The notes: generated by a model from the letters alone, not told the origin. Shown: positions 1 to 5,911, counted from the first letter of the stretch. The stretch is DNA of 6,998 nt from HRBIN29 sp034431815 (GCA_034431815.1 DAOUCS010000150.1:1-6998); one strand, 5' to 3'. Made by a program: numbers and translations.

Positions 1-1
1 A

Positions 2-355
2 AGCGACATCGTCGAGCGATGCACGGGATGGGTGACGATTCCCGCAGCCTACCCATTTGAGGTGGAGGTGCGGTGCGTATTCGGCTTCGACGTCTTTGAG
101 ATAGAAGTCGGCACGGAATTCTTCGCCAATGCGAGCTACCCGATCAGAATCCGCGTGACGGTCATCCCGCCTCGCGGTTTTCAGGGGACTGCAAACGGCT
201 GGCTCTACTTCGATGGCGACTCGGAGACGTTCGGTTGGCCCAGCGACTTCTTCTTCCGAGAAACGTATCGTGGGACCTATTGGGTGAGTGTCGAGGCCGC
301 TCAAGGTTTCGGCATCTTCCAGACGGTCGCCTCGGGCTCCTTCACGATCCGCTAG
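2..355 (+). CDS. C-terminal part of an unrecognised beta-rich protein (5' end outside window)
   Basis: The frame is open from the window edge to a TAG at 353-355. The first possible start inside it is GTG at 32, but nothing like a ribosome site or promoter precedes it, and the upstream codons continue in frame. I therefore read it as the last ~117 residues of a longer protein. The residues alternate hydrophobic and polar and are rich in Phe, Tyr, Trp, Val and Thr, with Gly/Asn/Asp turns (for example GTANGWLYFDGDSETFGWP). This fits an extracellular beta-sandwich (Ig- or carbohydrate-binding-like) domain, but I do not recognise a family. The stretch is visibly less GC-rich than the rest of the window. 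Its 3' end overlaps the convergent peptidase gene by 14 nt (342-355). That it is coding is fairly likely; function is unknown. Confidence 0.6.
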   Translation, partial: SDIVERCTGWVTIPAAYPFEVEVRCVFGFDVFEIEVGTEFFANASYPIRIRVTVIPPRGFQGTANGWLYFDGDSETFGWPSDFFFRETYRGTYWVSVEAAQGFGIFQTVASGSFTIR

Positions 356-1346
356 CAATCCACTCGGCCGCCGACGGGACGCCGCCGAGTCCGCGGGCCG
401 CACGGATGCTCCGAACGAGCGCCGCCTCGGTGGCCCGCTGCACCATCACCGCCAGGGTCAGCACGTCGCTGGGCTCGACCGTCATGGCGCCCATGGCGGC
501 GACCCAGGCGATGTCGCCGTCGCCGAACGTGTGCGCAGGGACGACGCACCGCGCGATGGCATCGTGGACGGCCGCCGTCAGCCGCTGAAGGACGTAGTGG
601 TCAGCTGCCGCATTCGTCGCCGCCACTGCCAGCGTCGTCGCCTCCCGGGCGAACATCCCCTCCGGGGGGCGCCGCGCCAAGGCGTGCTCAAGGTCCCACA
701 TCTCGCCCGGCGTGTCGCCCCTCGGCCCCGCCACGAGACCGCCCGTGGAAGGGTCGACCACGACTCCGAGCGCGTTCGTGACTACCAGTGCTCCCGCCAC
801 CAGGCCCTTCGGCCCGGCGAGACTGGCCGTGCCCACGCCGCCCTTCAGCGCCCGCTCCGGGCCGGCTAGCTTTGCGACGGTTGCGCCGGCTCCAGCACCC
901 ACGCTCCCCTCGGCCACGGGGCCAGAGCGGGCGCGGGCCGCCGCCGCGTAGCCATCGTCGTCAGTCGGCCAGGCGTCGGCACGTCCGATGCTCAGGTCGA
1001 AGAGCACGCCGGCCGTCACGATGGGGACCTTTCCCGCCCGCGTGGGAAACCCCTCGCCGCGTTCGCGCAGCCAGCGCATGACCCCGTCGGCAGCGGCGAG
1101 GCCGAAGGCGCTCCCGCCCGCCAGCAGGATCGCGTCACAGCGGCGGACGAGATTCGCGGGTGCCAGCACGTCGGTCTCCCGCGTCCCGGGCGCGCCGCCC
1201 CGCACATCGACCGCGGTAGTCGCGCCGCCGGTGAGGATCACCGTGCAGCCGGTCGCGGCAGCACGCTTGGTCACGTGTCCGACGCGGACCCCCTCGACGT
1301 CGGTGATGGCATTCCGCCTCCCTGGAACGAACAGGCGGTCAGTCAC
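342..1346 (-). CDS. P1 family (DmpA/S58) N-terminal nucleophile peptidase
   Basis: The 334-residue product matches the P1/DmpA family of L-aminopeptidase/D-esterases, Ntn hydrolases that cleave themselves into two chains to expose a catalytic Ser or Thr. Family landmarks are the N-terminal ITDVEGVRVGHVT (residues 14-26), GGAPGTRETDVL (50-61), LLAGGSAFGLAAADGVMRWL (74-93), the Gly-rich EGSVGAGAGATVAKL (146-160), VVTNALG (188-194) and EATTLAVAATNA (235-246). By analogy with the mycobacterial member, where processing occurs just before a Thr-Thr pair, Thr237 is the likely nucleophile and Ala236/Thr237 the cleavage point; that is inference. The start is GTG at 1346, preceded by a good Shine-Dalgarno (GGAGGGGG, 1356-1349). 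The gene overlaps the upstream gene's stop by 8 nt, so it is the last gene of the mutM operon. No signal peptide is seen, so it is probably cytoplasmic. The physiological substrate is unknown for most such proteins. Confidence 0.92.
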   Translation of the reverse strand: MTDRLFVPGRRNAITDVEGVRVGHVTKRAAATGCTVILTGGATTAVDVRGGAPGTRETDVLAPANLVRRCDAILLAGGSAFGLAAADGVMRWLRERGEGFPTRAGKVPIVTAGVLFDLSIGRADAWPTDDDGYAAAARARSGPVAEGSVGAGAGATVAKLAGPERALKGGVGTASLAGPKGLVAGALVVTNALGVVVDPSTGGLVAGPRGDTPGEMWDLEHALARRPPEGMFAREATTLAVAATNAAADHYVLQRLTAAVHDAIARCVVPAHTFGDGDIAWVAAMGAMTVEPSDVLTLAVMVQRATEAALVRSIRAARGLGGVPSAAEWIASGS

Positions 1347-1965
1347 CGCCCCCTCCGCGGCCCTCCAAGTAGGCGCCCAGAAATCCCCGCGCGATTGCCA
1401 CCAGCTCGGCGGTGGTGTCGGCGACGTTTGCCGCGTCCTCCTCGCGCAAGGCGAGTGCTGCCACGCCGTCGACCACCGCCCAAACGGCTTCCCAAGCGTG
1501 GCGCCATTCGTTCACCGTTCCCAAAAGGAACCCGTCCCGTTCGCTCAGGGCCACGAGCGGCGTAAGCCAGGAGAGGTCGCCGAGGGCGCGAAACCGCTCG
1601 GCATGGGCGAGCCCCGCGGAGCCCAGGCCGAGGTCTCCGGCGATCACTTCCGGGGCGCGCGTTGCCGCTCGCTGGATGAGTTCGACCCACGCGTCCGTCC
1701 CCAGCATCGGACCCATGAGGCGCTCCGCGACCGGTCGGCTCCGGTCCTCCAAGGCCCGCGCGACGGCCGCGAGCTGGCGGGCCGCCCGGCCGGCCATCGC
1801 CCCGAGCGCCGCCACGAGCACCGGACGGTCCGCCTCCGCGGCGGTCACCAGGGAGCGCAGCAACGAATCCGACGCCACCTGCGGCACGCGCAACGTCGTC
1901 CGATGGTAGGCGCGGAGGAACTCCAGCTCGCTCAGTCCGCCCGGGTATTCGCCCACGGCTCGCAT
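1339..1965 (-). CDS. Unrecognised helical protein, 208 residues
   Basis: The predicted product starts MRAVGEYPGGLSELEFLRAY and is almost wholly alpha-helical. It has long Ala/Leu/Arg amphipathic stretches (residues 34-85 and 90-140), then VNEWRHAWEAVWAVVDGVAAL (151-171) and a Gly-rich tail. There is no signal peptide, no convincing membrane helix and no motif I can assign. The frame stays open far upstream of this ATG, but that upstream part belongs to the preceding frameshifted gene read in one of its frames. I chose ATG 1965 because in the repaired upstream gene a TAG (1969-1967) ends exactly 1 nt before it, the normal close packing of operon genes. No Shine-Dalgarno is evident, so translation is probably coupled to termination of the upstream gene. 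Its stop overlaps the peptidase start by 8 nt. An alternative start is GTG at 1956. Coding potential is good; function is unknown. Confidence 0.75.
   Translation of the reverse strand: MRAVGEYPGGLSELEFLRAYHRTTLRVPQVASDSLLRSLVTAAEADRPVLVAALGAMAGRAARQLAAVARALEDRSRPVAERLMGPMLGTDAWVELIQRAATRAPEVIAGDLGLGSAGLAHAERFRALGDLSWLTPLVALSERDGFLLGTVNEWRHAWEAVWAVVDGVAALALREEDAANVADTTAELVAIARGFLGAYLEGRGGGGD
1349..1356 (-). promoter_or_regulatory. Shine-Dalgarno of the P1 peptidase gene
   Basis: On the minus strand GGAGGGGG ends 2 nt before the GTG at 1346, and its GGAGG core ends 5 nt before it. This supports GTG 1346 as the start. It shows that operon-internal genes use a leader-type ribosome site, unlike the operon-first genes of this window. 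Confidence 0.7.
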
Positions 1966-1966
1966 T

Positions 1967-2901
1967 CTACGCAGGCCACGAGGCGGAACGGATGGTGGCG
2001 GCCAGGGGTTGCCCCCGGCGGGTTCTCGAAACGCCCGCTCGATGCGCCGGGCTGCGGTCACCAGGCGCTCCGTGGCGGCATCGTCTCCGAACACTTCGAC
2101 CTGAGGTCGCGGAAGGAGGAGCAGCTCTTCCGCGCCCCAGACGGTCGCCGGCCACATCGACGAGGTCACGTGCCTCAGCGATTCCGCGCCGCTGACCGCA
2201 CCGCTCGGCCAGCGCCGCGCGCTCTTCCGCTGCGAGGGCGGAAGTGGCAATGAGCGCCGGCGCGTCGAGCAGCTGCGCCCCGAACCCCGCCTGCGCGCAG
2301 TCGACAACCCAAACGCCCCCCGCGTCGAATAGCGCATTCTCGCTGGTGGGGTGGCCTGGCACGAAGCCGGCCGGGCACGAAGCCGAATGGCGTGTCGGCT
2401 AGAAGCTCCTGTGCCGCGGCAAAGATCGGCTCTACGGGCGCTCTCGTGGGCCGCGAACCCGAGACGAAGGCGCGGAGGCGGAGCGAGCGGCAGCACTTCC
2501 CTGGCCGTGCGCTCCCAGCGCAGCCCCGCGCGAATCCCGCTCTCCTGGAGCAGGGCCAGCGCGTCGACAGCTTCCGCCCACAGTTCGACTCCGAGAACGA
2601 AGCCGGTGGCGGGGGGCGCCCCCGGGATCGATGTCGATGGGCACCTCACCTGCGAAACCTGCGCTCCGGGGAACGCAAGGTAGCTGGAGCGGTTGGAGCG
2701 CCTCCTGCGCGGCGGCGTGCTTCGCGACCTCCTCCGAGTCGGCGAACCGCCGCACGGTGTTCCGCCGCAGCCCTCGCCGTTCTCGGACCTCGACCTCGAG
2801 CGGAGCGACCTGGCTCGGCACCCCGCTTCGAGGCGCACGGTCGTCTCGGTCCCCAGCCGTAGCGCGCGGCGGTCCACCTCCTCGTCGAGGGGAACGCTCA
2901 T
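1967..2901 (-). pseudogene. Frameshifted kinase-fold / phosphotransferase-like gene
   Basis: The reading begins at ATG 2901 (MSVPLDEEVDRRALRLGTET), with an SD-like AGGGAG just upstream and an ATGA overlap with the mutM stop. It then moves between frames. The most economical repair is a G lost in the run at 2821-2824 and an extra C (minus strand) in the run at 2611-2616. Next come an extra base near 2480, a 16-bp tandem duplication at 2354-2385, an extra G near 2130 and a G lost at 2012-2016. The repaired product has ~305 residues and ends at TAG 1969-1967, just before the next gene. It resembles an aminoglycoside-phosphotransferase-type kinase fold: an N-lobe-like VRRFADSEEVAKHAAAQEAL, then FVPGHPTSENALFDAGG followed by VWVVDCAQAGFGAQLLDAPAL. 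These mirror the catalytic-loop (HGDxHxxN) and metal-binding (IDFxxAGxG) segments. The catalytic Asp position appears to be His, so catalysis is doubtful even in the ancestor. Family assignment is moderate; the frame disruption is clear. Sequencing error cannot be fully excluded. Confidence 0.72.
2354..2385. repeat. 16-bp tandem duplication inside the pseudogene
   Basis: On the minus strand CGGCTTCGTGCCCGGC (2385-2370) is followed directly by CGGCTTCGTGCCAGGC (2369-2354). The copies are 16 bp each with one mismatch. Because 16 is not a multiple of 3, the second copy shifts the frame. Removing one copy joins LADTPFGFVPG to HPTSENALFDAGG and restores a continuous reading. The single mismatch shows some divergence since duplication, or an imperfect origin. 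Confidence 0.9.
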
Positions 2902-3743
2902 CGCTCCCTTTGCGCTTGACTCAGCTGTGGCTGGCAGTGCGGGCAGAAATGGGAGCTCCGTCCCCCGACGACGATGCGGGAGATCGGCGTGCCGCAGCGG
3001 TAACAAGGCTTCCCGGTTCGCCGGAAGACCTGAACGTACATCTGCTGGGCACCCTCCTCCCCGTTGGCATCCACGTAGTCTCGGAAGCTGGCTCCTCGCC
3101 GCTCGATTCCCCGCCGAATGACGTCCCTGATCGCCTCGTGGAGCCGTCGGACTGCGGCTGCCTCGAGACTCCCTGCCGGCGTGTCGGGCCGGATTCCGGC
3201 GGCGAACAGCGCCTCGTCCGCGTAGATGTTTCCCAGGCCCGCGATGCGCCGTTGGTCGAGGAGCACCGCTTTCACCGGCGCCCTGCGGCCTCGCAGCATC
3301 GACGCCAGGGCTTCGACCGAGAACGACGGGTCGAGTGGCTCGGGGCCGAGCTGTCCGAGAACCTCGTCGTCACGTGAAATCAGCCGCCAGCGACCGAACT
3401 TCCGAAGGTCGCACCAGCGGAGGTCGTGTCCGCTCTCGAAACGCACGAAAGCCCGCTCGTACGGCTCCGGCGGCGCGTCCGACCGGCGCCAAACCAACCT
3501 GCCGGTCATGCGGAGGTGCGTGGCCCACGACCGTCCGTCGTCCAGCCGGAAGAGCAAATACTTCCCCCGGCGATCGATACGGAGGATGCGCCGGCCGCAG
3601 ACTTCGTCACGGAAGGCCTCCGGGCTTCCGTCGAGGAGCAGGGGAGCGGTCGCCGGCTCGACCCACGCATCGACGATGCGCTCGCCGATGGCGAGCTTGG
3701 CGAGGTCGCGGCGGATCGTCTCCACCTCGGGGAGTTCCGGCAC
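2898..3743 (-). CDS. mutM: Formamidopyrimidine-DNA glycosylase (Fpg/MutM)
   Basis: This bifunctional DNA glycosylase/AP lyase excises oxidised purines such as 8-oxoguanine in base-excision repair. The 281-residue length is normal. After removal of the initiator, Pro2 is the Schiff-base nucleophile within PELPEVETIRRDL, and Glu3 is present. Lys61 (RRGKYLLF) corresponds to the conserved beta-hairpin Lys57 of E. coli. HLRMTGRL (76-83), the helix-two-turn-helix GLGNIYADEALF (169-180), and a C-terminal zinc finger with Cys247/Cys250/Cys267/Cys270 are all present. Arg262 in the finger matches E. coli Arg258. GTG 3743 is chosen because it puts Pro at position 2, which is obligatory for catalysis; upstream in-frame codons are antisense to the ruvA region. 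No Shine-Dalgarno is visible, but a TACGCT hexamer ends 7 nt upstream, so the message may be leaderless. It is the first gene of the minus-strand operon and overlaps the next start by 4 nt (ATGA). Confidence 0.97.
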   Translation of the reverse strand: MPELPEVETIRRDLAKLAIGERIVDAWVEPATAPLLLDGSPEAFRDEVCGRRILRIDRRGKYLLFRLDDGRSWATHLRMTGRLVWRRSDAPPEPYERAFVRFESGHDLRWCDLRKFGRWRLISRDDEVLGQLGPEPLDPSFSVEALASMLRGRRAPVKAVLLDQRRIAGLGNIYADEALFAAGIRPDTPAGSLEAAAVRRLHEAIRDVIRRGIERRGASFRDYVDANGEEGAQQMYVQVFRRTGKPCYRCGTPISRIVVGGRSSHFCPHCQPQLSQAQRER

Positions 3744-3750
3744 ATCACTA

Positions 3751-3756
3751 AGCGTA
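3751..3756 (-). promoter_or_regulatory. Putative -10 box of mutM (leaderless)
   Basis: TACGCT on the minus strand lies 7 nt before the GTG start of mutM, where a -10 box would place transcription initiation at or next to the start codon. A weak -35 candidate, TTCGCA (3781-3776), sits 19 nt upstream. The 60-bp gap 3744-3803 also carries the divergent ruvA promoter. Confidence 0.45.
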
Positions 3757-3789
3757 CGGCCTGGGCCTGCGCGGCTGCGAACGCGCCGG

Positions 3790-3795
3790 CATACT
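3790..3795 (+). promoter_or_regulatory. Putative -10 box of ruvA (leaderless)
   Basis: CATACT lies 8 nt before ATG 3804 in otherwise very GC-rich DNA, and no Shine-Dalgarno separates them. No clear -35 is visible. The spacing would start the RNA within a few bases of the start codon. Confidence 0.45.
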
Positions 3796-3803
3796 TGTGC
3801 CCG

Positions 3804-4472
3804 ATGATCACGCACCTCGCCGGCCGTCTCGCCCGGCTGGACGTCGCCGGACCCGCGGTGGAAGTGGATGTAGGCGGCGTCCGGTACGAAGTGCTCGTGC
3901 CGCTCTTCCTGTGGCCCGAAATCGAACGTCTCGCGGGCGAGGCCGACCTCGAAGACGAGGATGCGCGGCCCCCGATCGCGCTCCACATCTCGTACCACGC
4001 CTCCCCGAACAACCCCGTCCCCGTCCTCGTCGGATTCCTCCGTCGAGCCGAACGCGACTTCTTCCGCAAGTTCGTCTCGGTTGAGGGGATGGGTCCGGCC
4101 AAGGCCGTCCGCGCACTCACGGTCTCCGTGAGCGTCGTGGCGCGTGCCATCGAGCAGGAGGACCGCGCTCTGCTCACGAAGCTCCCCGGTATCGGAGGCC
4201 GGCAGGCCGACAAGATCATCGCTGCGCTGCGCGGGAGGGTCGTGGCCGAAGCCGCCATGCCCGATGCCCGCATCGCTGAGCCCGTCGACCCTGCGGTGCT
4301 CGAACGGGGACGCGTCGCGGCCGACGCGATCGCCGCCATCACGGGCCTCGGCTACTCTCGCTCCGAGGCGAAACGGTGGGTGGAGGAGGCGTTAGCCGCC
4401 GACCCCTCCCTCGATTCGGTCGAAGCCCTTACGCTCGCCGTCCTCCGCGCCCGCGGCACGGAGCGCGCCTGA
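3804..4472 (+). CDS. ruvA: Holliday junction DNA helicase subunit RuvA (divergent)
   Basis: RuvA tetramers bind four-way junctions and load RuvB for branch migration. The 222 residues show all three domains. An OB-fold domain I (1-~78) contains VDVGGVRYEVLVP (21-33). Domain II (~80-145) has two helix-hairpin-helix motifs, VEGMGPAKAVRAL (93-105) and LPGIGGRQADKIIAALR (127-143). After a linker, a domain III three-helix bundle includes ITGLGYSRSEAKRWVEEAL (179-197). It departs from the usual type. Residues ~43-76 hold a longer loop (EADLEDEDARPP, then HISYHASPNNPVPVLVGF) where most RuvAs have a short turn and a YGF motif. This is reminiscent of a divergent RuvA group I associate with Planctomycetes (from memory). 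ruvC and ruvB are not adjacent. ATG 3804 gives the canonical MI start. The gene is divergent from mutM by 60 bp. Confidence 0.88.
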   Translation: MITHLAGRLARLDVAGPAVEVDVGGVRYEVLVPLFLWPEIERLAGEADLEDEDARPPIALHISYHASPNNPVPVLVGFLRRAERDFFRKFVSVEGMGPAKAVRALTVSVSVVARAIEQEDRALLTKLPGIGGRQADKIIAALRGRVVAEAAMPDARIAEPVDPAVLERGRVAADAIAAITGLGYSRSEAKRWVEEALAADPSLDSVEALTLAVLRARGTERA

Positions 4473-4485
4473 AGGCGAAGCACGG

Positions 4486-4491
4486 TACGAT
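4486..4491 (+). promoter_or_regulatory. Putative -10 box of the DsbA-like gene (leaderless)
   Basis: TACGAT ends 7 nt before ATG 4499 and overlaps the alternative ATG at 4490. If it is the -10 box, transcription starts at ATG 4499 and the upstream ATG would not be in the mRNA from this promoter. No convincing -35 is seen; read-through from ruvA, whose stop is at 4472, is also possible. Confidence 0.45.
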
Positions 4492-4498
4492 GCAACCG

Positions 4499-5392
4499 AT
4501 GGAAGACCTCCCCAACCTCGAGCCGGCTGAGGTCCAGCAGCCGGCGCAGCCGGCGAAGGAGCACGACGAGGGGTTCGTGTCTGCCCGTCGTGAGCCTCCC
4601 CTGTGGACGGCGTTCCTGACGCCGGCCTCCGTCCTCGTGGGAGCCCTTCTCATCGGCGCCGTCCTTTGGGTTCGTCTGGACGGCAGCGACGCATCCCCTG
4701 CTTCCCCGGAGCTCGGCGGCCTCTCCTCCGTGACGCCCGAAGCGGCCAGCGGAACGGGCGGCCCGGGCTCGCAGCGCACGCTCCTCGACGCGTTCCTCGC
4801 ATACGCGGGCGAGCTGGGGCTGGATGGCGACGCCTTTCGCCAATGCCTCGGCGACGAGACGAAGGACGACGTCATCCGCGCCCATTACGAGCGAGGAGTG
4901 CAGTTCGGCGTGACCGGCACGCCAACGTTTTTCATCAACAACAAGAAGGTCGTGGGCGCGCAGCCTGCTGCCGTCTTCGACGAAGTCATCGCGGCCGAAC
5001 TGCGAGGAAGCCCGGCCAGTCTCGACGGGTACTCCGAGACCATTCGCCGCCTCGCCGAGACCGGCCGCTTCGCGATCGTGGAAGCAGGTCCCGACATCGC
5101 TGACGCCCCAATCGAAGGCAGCCGGGCTGCGAAGGTCATCATCGCTGAGTTCAGCGACTTCCAATGCCCGTTCTGTCGGCAATGGGTCGAACGGTATCTC
5201 CCGTCGCTCCGGCCGCGGCTCGGCGAAGAGATCGCGCTCGCCTACCTTCACTTCCCAATCCAACAGGTCCATCCCAACGCCCCGTACGCGGCGCTCGCAT
5301 CCATCTGTGCTGCGGAACAGGGGAGATTCTGGGAGATGCACGACCTCCTCTTCCAACGCCAGGACGAGTGGGCTTCGCTCCCTCTGAACTGA
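4499..5392 (+). CDS. Membrane-anchored DsbA-like thiol oxidoreductase with circularly permuted fold
   Basis: The 297-residue product has an acidic, Pro-rich N-terminus (1-34), one membrane helix (about 35-58, LWTAFLTPASVLVGALLIGA) and a Ser/Gly/Pro linker to ~92. It is thus an anchored extracytoplasmic protein. The rest is a DsbA/Thioredoxin_4-type domain in swapped order. Residues ~94-168 are what normally forms the second half: AYAGELGLDGDAFRQCL, then the cis-Pro loop VTGTPTFFINNKKVVGAQP (138-156) and the last helix. After a ~38-residue linker come ~204-297, normally the first half: VIIAEFSDFQCPFCRQWVE with the CPFC active site (223-226), HFPIQQVHPNAPYA, and FWEMHDLLFQRQDEW at the end. Each half occurs once, so one complete fold is possible. 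Cys116 and Cys270 fall where relatives often have a second pair. ATG 4499 is preferred because of the TACGAT box 7 nt upstream; ATG 4490 would add three residues. Likely role: disulfide formation or isomerisation in exported proteins. Homology is confident; the permutation is read directly from motif order. Confidence 0.9.
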   Translation: MEDLPNLEPAEVQQPAQPAKEHDEGFVSARREPPLWTAFLTPASVLVGALLIGAVLWVRLDGSDASPASPELGGLSSVTPEAASGTGGPGSQRTLLDAFLAYAGELGLDGDAFRQCLGDETKDDVIRAHYERGVQFGVTGTPTFFINNKKVVGAQPAAVFDEVIAAELRGSPASLDGYSETIRRLAETGRFAIVEAGPDIADAPIEGSRAAKVIIAEFSDFQCPFCRQWVERYLPSLRPRLGEEIALAYLHFPIQQVHPNAPYAALASICAAEQGRFWEMHDLLFQRQDEWASLPLN

Positions 5393-5400
5393 GGCGCGAA

Positions 5401-5841
5401 TCAGCCCGCGGCCGATTCCCCCAGCAGGTGGCGTTCCGCCTCCCCTTCCAATCGGTCGAGGATGTGACGCACGACTCGTCCGGTGCGGTCGTGGCCGGCC
5501 GAACAGTGCACGAGAACTGGCTTCGGCAGCTCGAGGAAGAGCTGCCACGCCCTCTCGTACTCCTGTGGTGTGAACGGCTCCGTCATCCCGTCTCGGGCGG
5601 GAAGGTGGGCGACCGTGAAACCCTGCTCCTGGTAGAACGCCAGCAAGCCCTGCGGGAGTGCTCGGTCGTAGAGCGGGAGCTGGTCGTCCCCCAGGAGGCA
5701 AAGGATCGAACGGATTCCCTGGCCCCGGACACGCTCCAGCCAATGGTCGATCTCGTGCCGCTCCACCGCTCGCTCGTCTCCCGGTCGGTAACCGGGCCGG
5801 GTCGCGATGGCCAGGACGCCGCGGATCACCCAGTGCGCCAC
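5401..5841 (-). CDS. Small tyrosine / dual-specificity protein phosphatase
   Basis: The 146-residue protein carries the cysteine-dependent phosphatase signature HCX5R as VHCSAGHDRTGR (111-122), with Cys113 as nucleophile and Arg119 binding phosphate. Asp84 in PARDGMTEPF (81-90) is the probable general acid. RSILCLLGDDQLPLYDRAL (44-62) and the following GLLAFYQEQGFTVAHLP match the core beta strands of the dual-specificity/CDKN3-like bacterial group. No signal peptide or membrane segment is seen, so it acts in the cytoplasm; the substrate (phosphotyrosine, phospho-Ser/Thr or a non-protein phosphate) cannot be told. The start is GTG 5841, with TACACT 6 nt upstream. Its stop lies 8 nt from the convergent DsbA-like stop, leaving no room for a separate intrinsic terminator. 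It diverges from the 5912 gene across 70 bp. Confidence 0.9.
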   Translation of the reverse strand: MAHWVIRGVLAIATRPGYRPGDERAVERHEIDHWLERVRGQGIRSILCLLGDDQLPLYDRALPQGLLAFYQEQGFTVAHLPARDGMTEPFTPQEYERAWQLFLELPKPVLVHCSAGHDRTGRVVRHILDRLEGEAERHLLGESAAG

Positions 5842-5847
5842 AGGCCC

Positions 5848-5853
5848 AGTGTA
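5848..5853 (-). promoter_or_regulatory. Putative -10 box of the phosphatase gene (leaderless)
   Basis: TACACT on the minus strand lies 6 nt before GTG 5841, with no Shine-Dalgarno between them. No good -35 hexamer is visible at the expected distance. Confidence 0.45.
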
Positions 5854-5875
5854 TCCGACATTCCTTTTCGGGCGC

Positions 5876-5905
5876 TTGCCCGCTCGCGTGCCGCCGGAGT
5901 AGGCT
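5876..5905 (+). promoter_or_regulatory. Putative promoter of the 127-residue gene
   Basis: TTGCCC (5876-5881) and TAGGCT (5900-5905) are separated by 18 nt, and the GTG start follows after 6 nt. This is the best -35/-10 pair in the window and again predicts a leaderless mRNA. It lies in the 70-bp gap (5842-5911) shared with the divergent phosphatase promoter. Confidence 0.5.
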
Positions 5906-5911
5906 CGCCCT

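Noticed and set aside
988..2253. Open frame of ~420 codons on the plus strand
   Set aside because: It is antisense to the peptidase, the 208-residue gene and part of the pseudogene. The translation is Arg/Pro/Ala-rich with no motif, as expected for shadow frames in GC-rich DNA.
1339..3006. A single 555-residue minus-strand frame covering the pseudogene and the next gene
   Set aside because: It reads through the mutM 3' end in a wrong frame and then alternates between sensible and Arg/Ser/Pro-rich nonsense. The frame repairs and the TAG at 1969-1967 show two genes.
4490..4492. ATG 4490 as the start of the DsbA-like gene
   Set aside because: It lies within the TACGAT box (4486-4491) that is correctly spaced for ATG 4499, and no Shine-Dalgarno supports it. 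It cannot be excluded if the gene is read through from ruvA.
5382..5400. Possible hairpin terminator between the DsbA-like and phosphatase genes (CCTC...GAGG)
   Set aside because: The stem is only 4 bp with no T tract, and the gap between the two stops is 8 nt.
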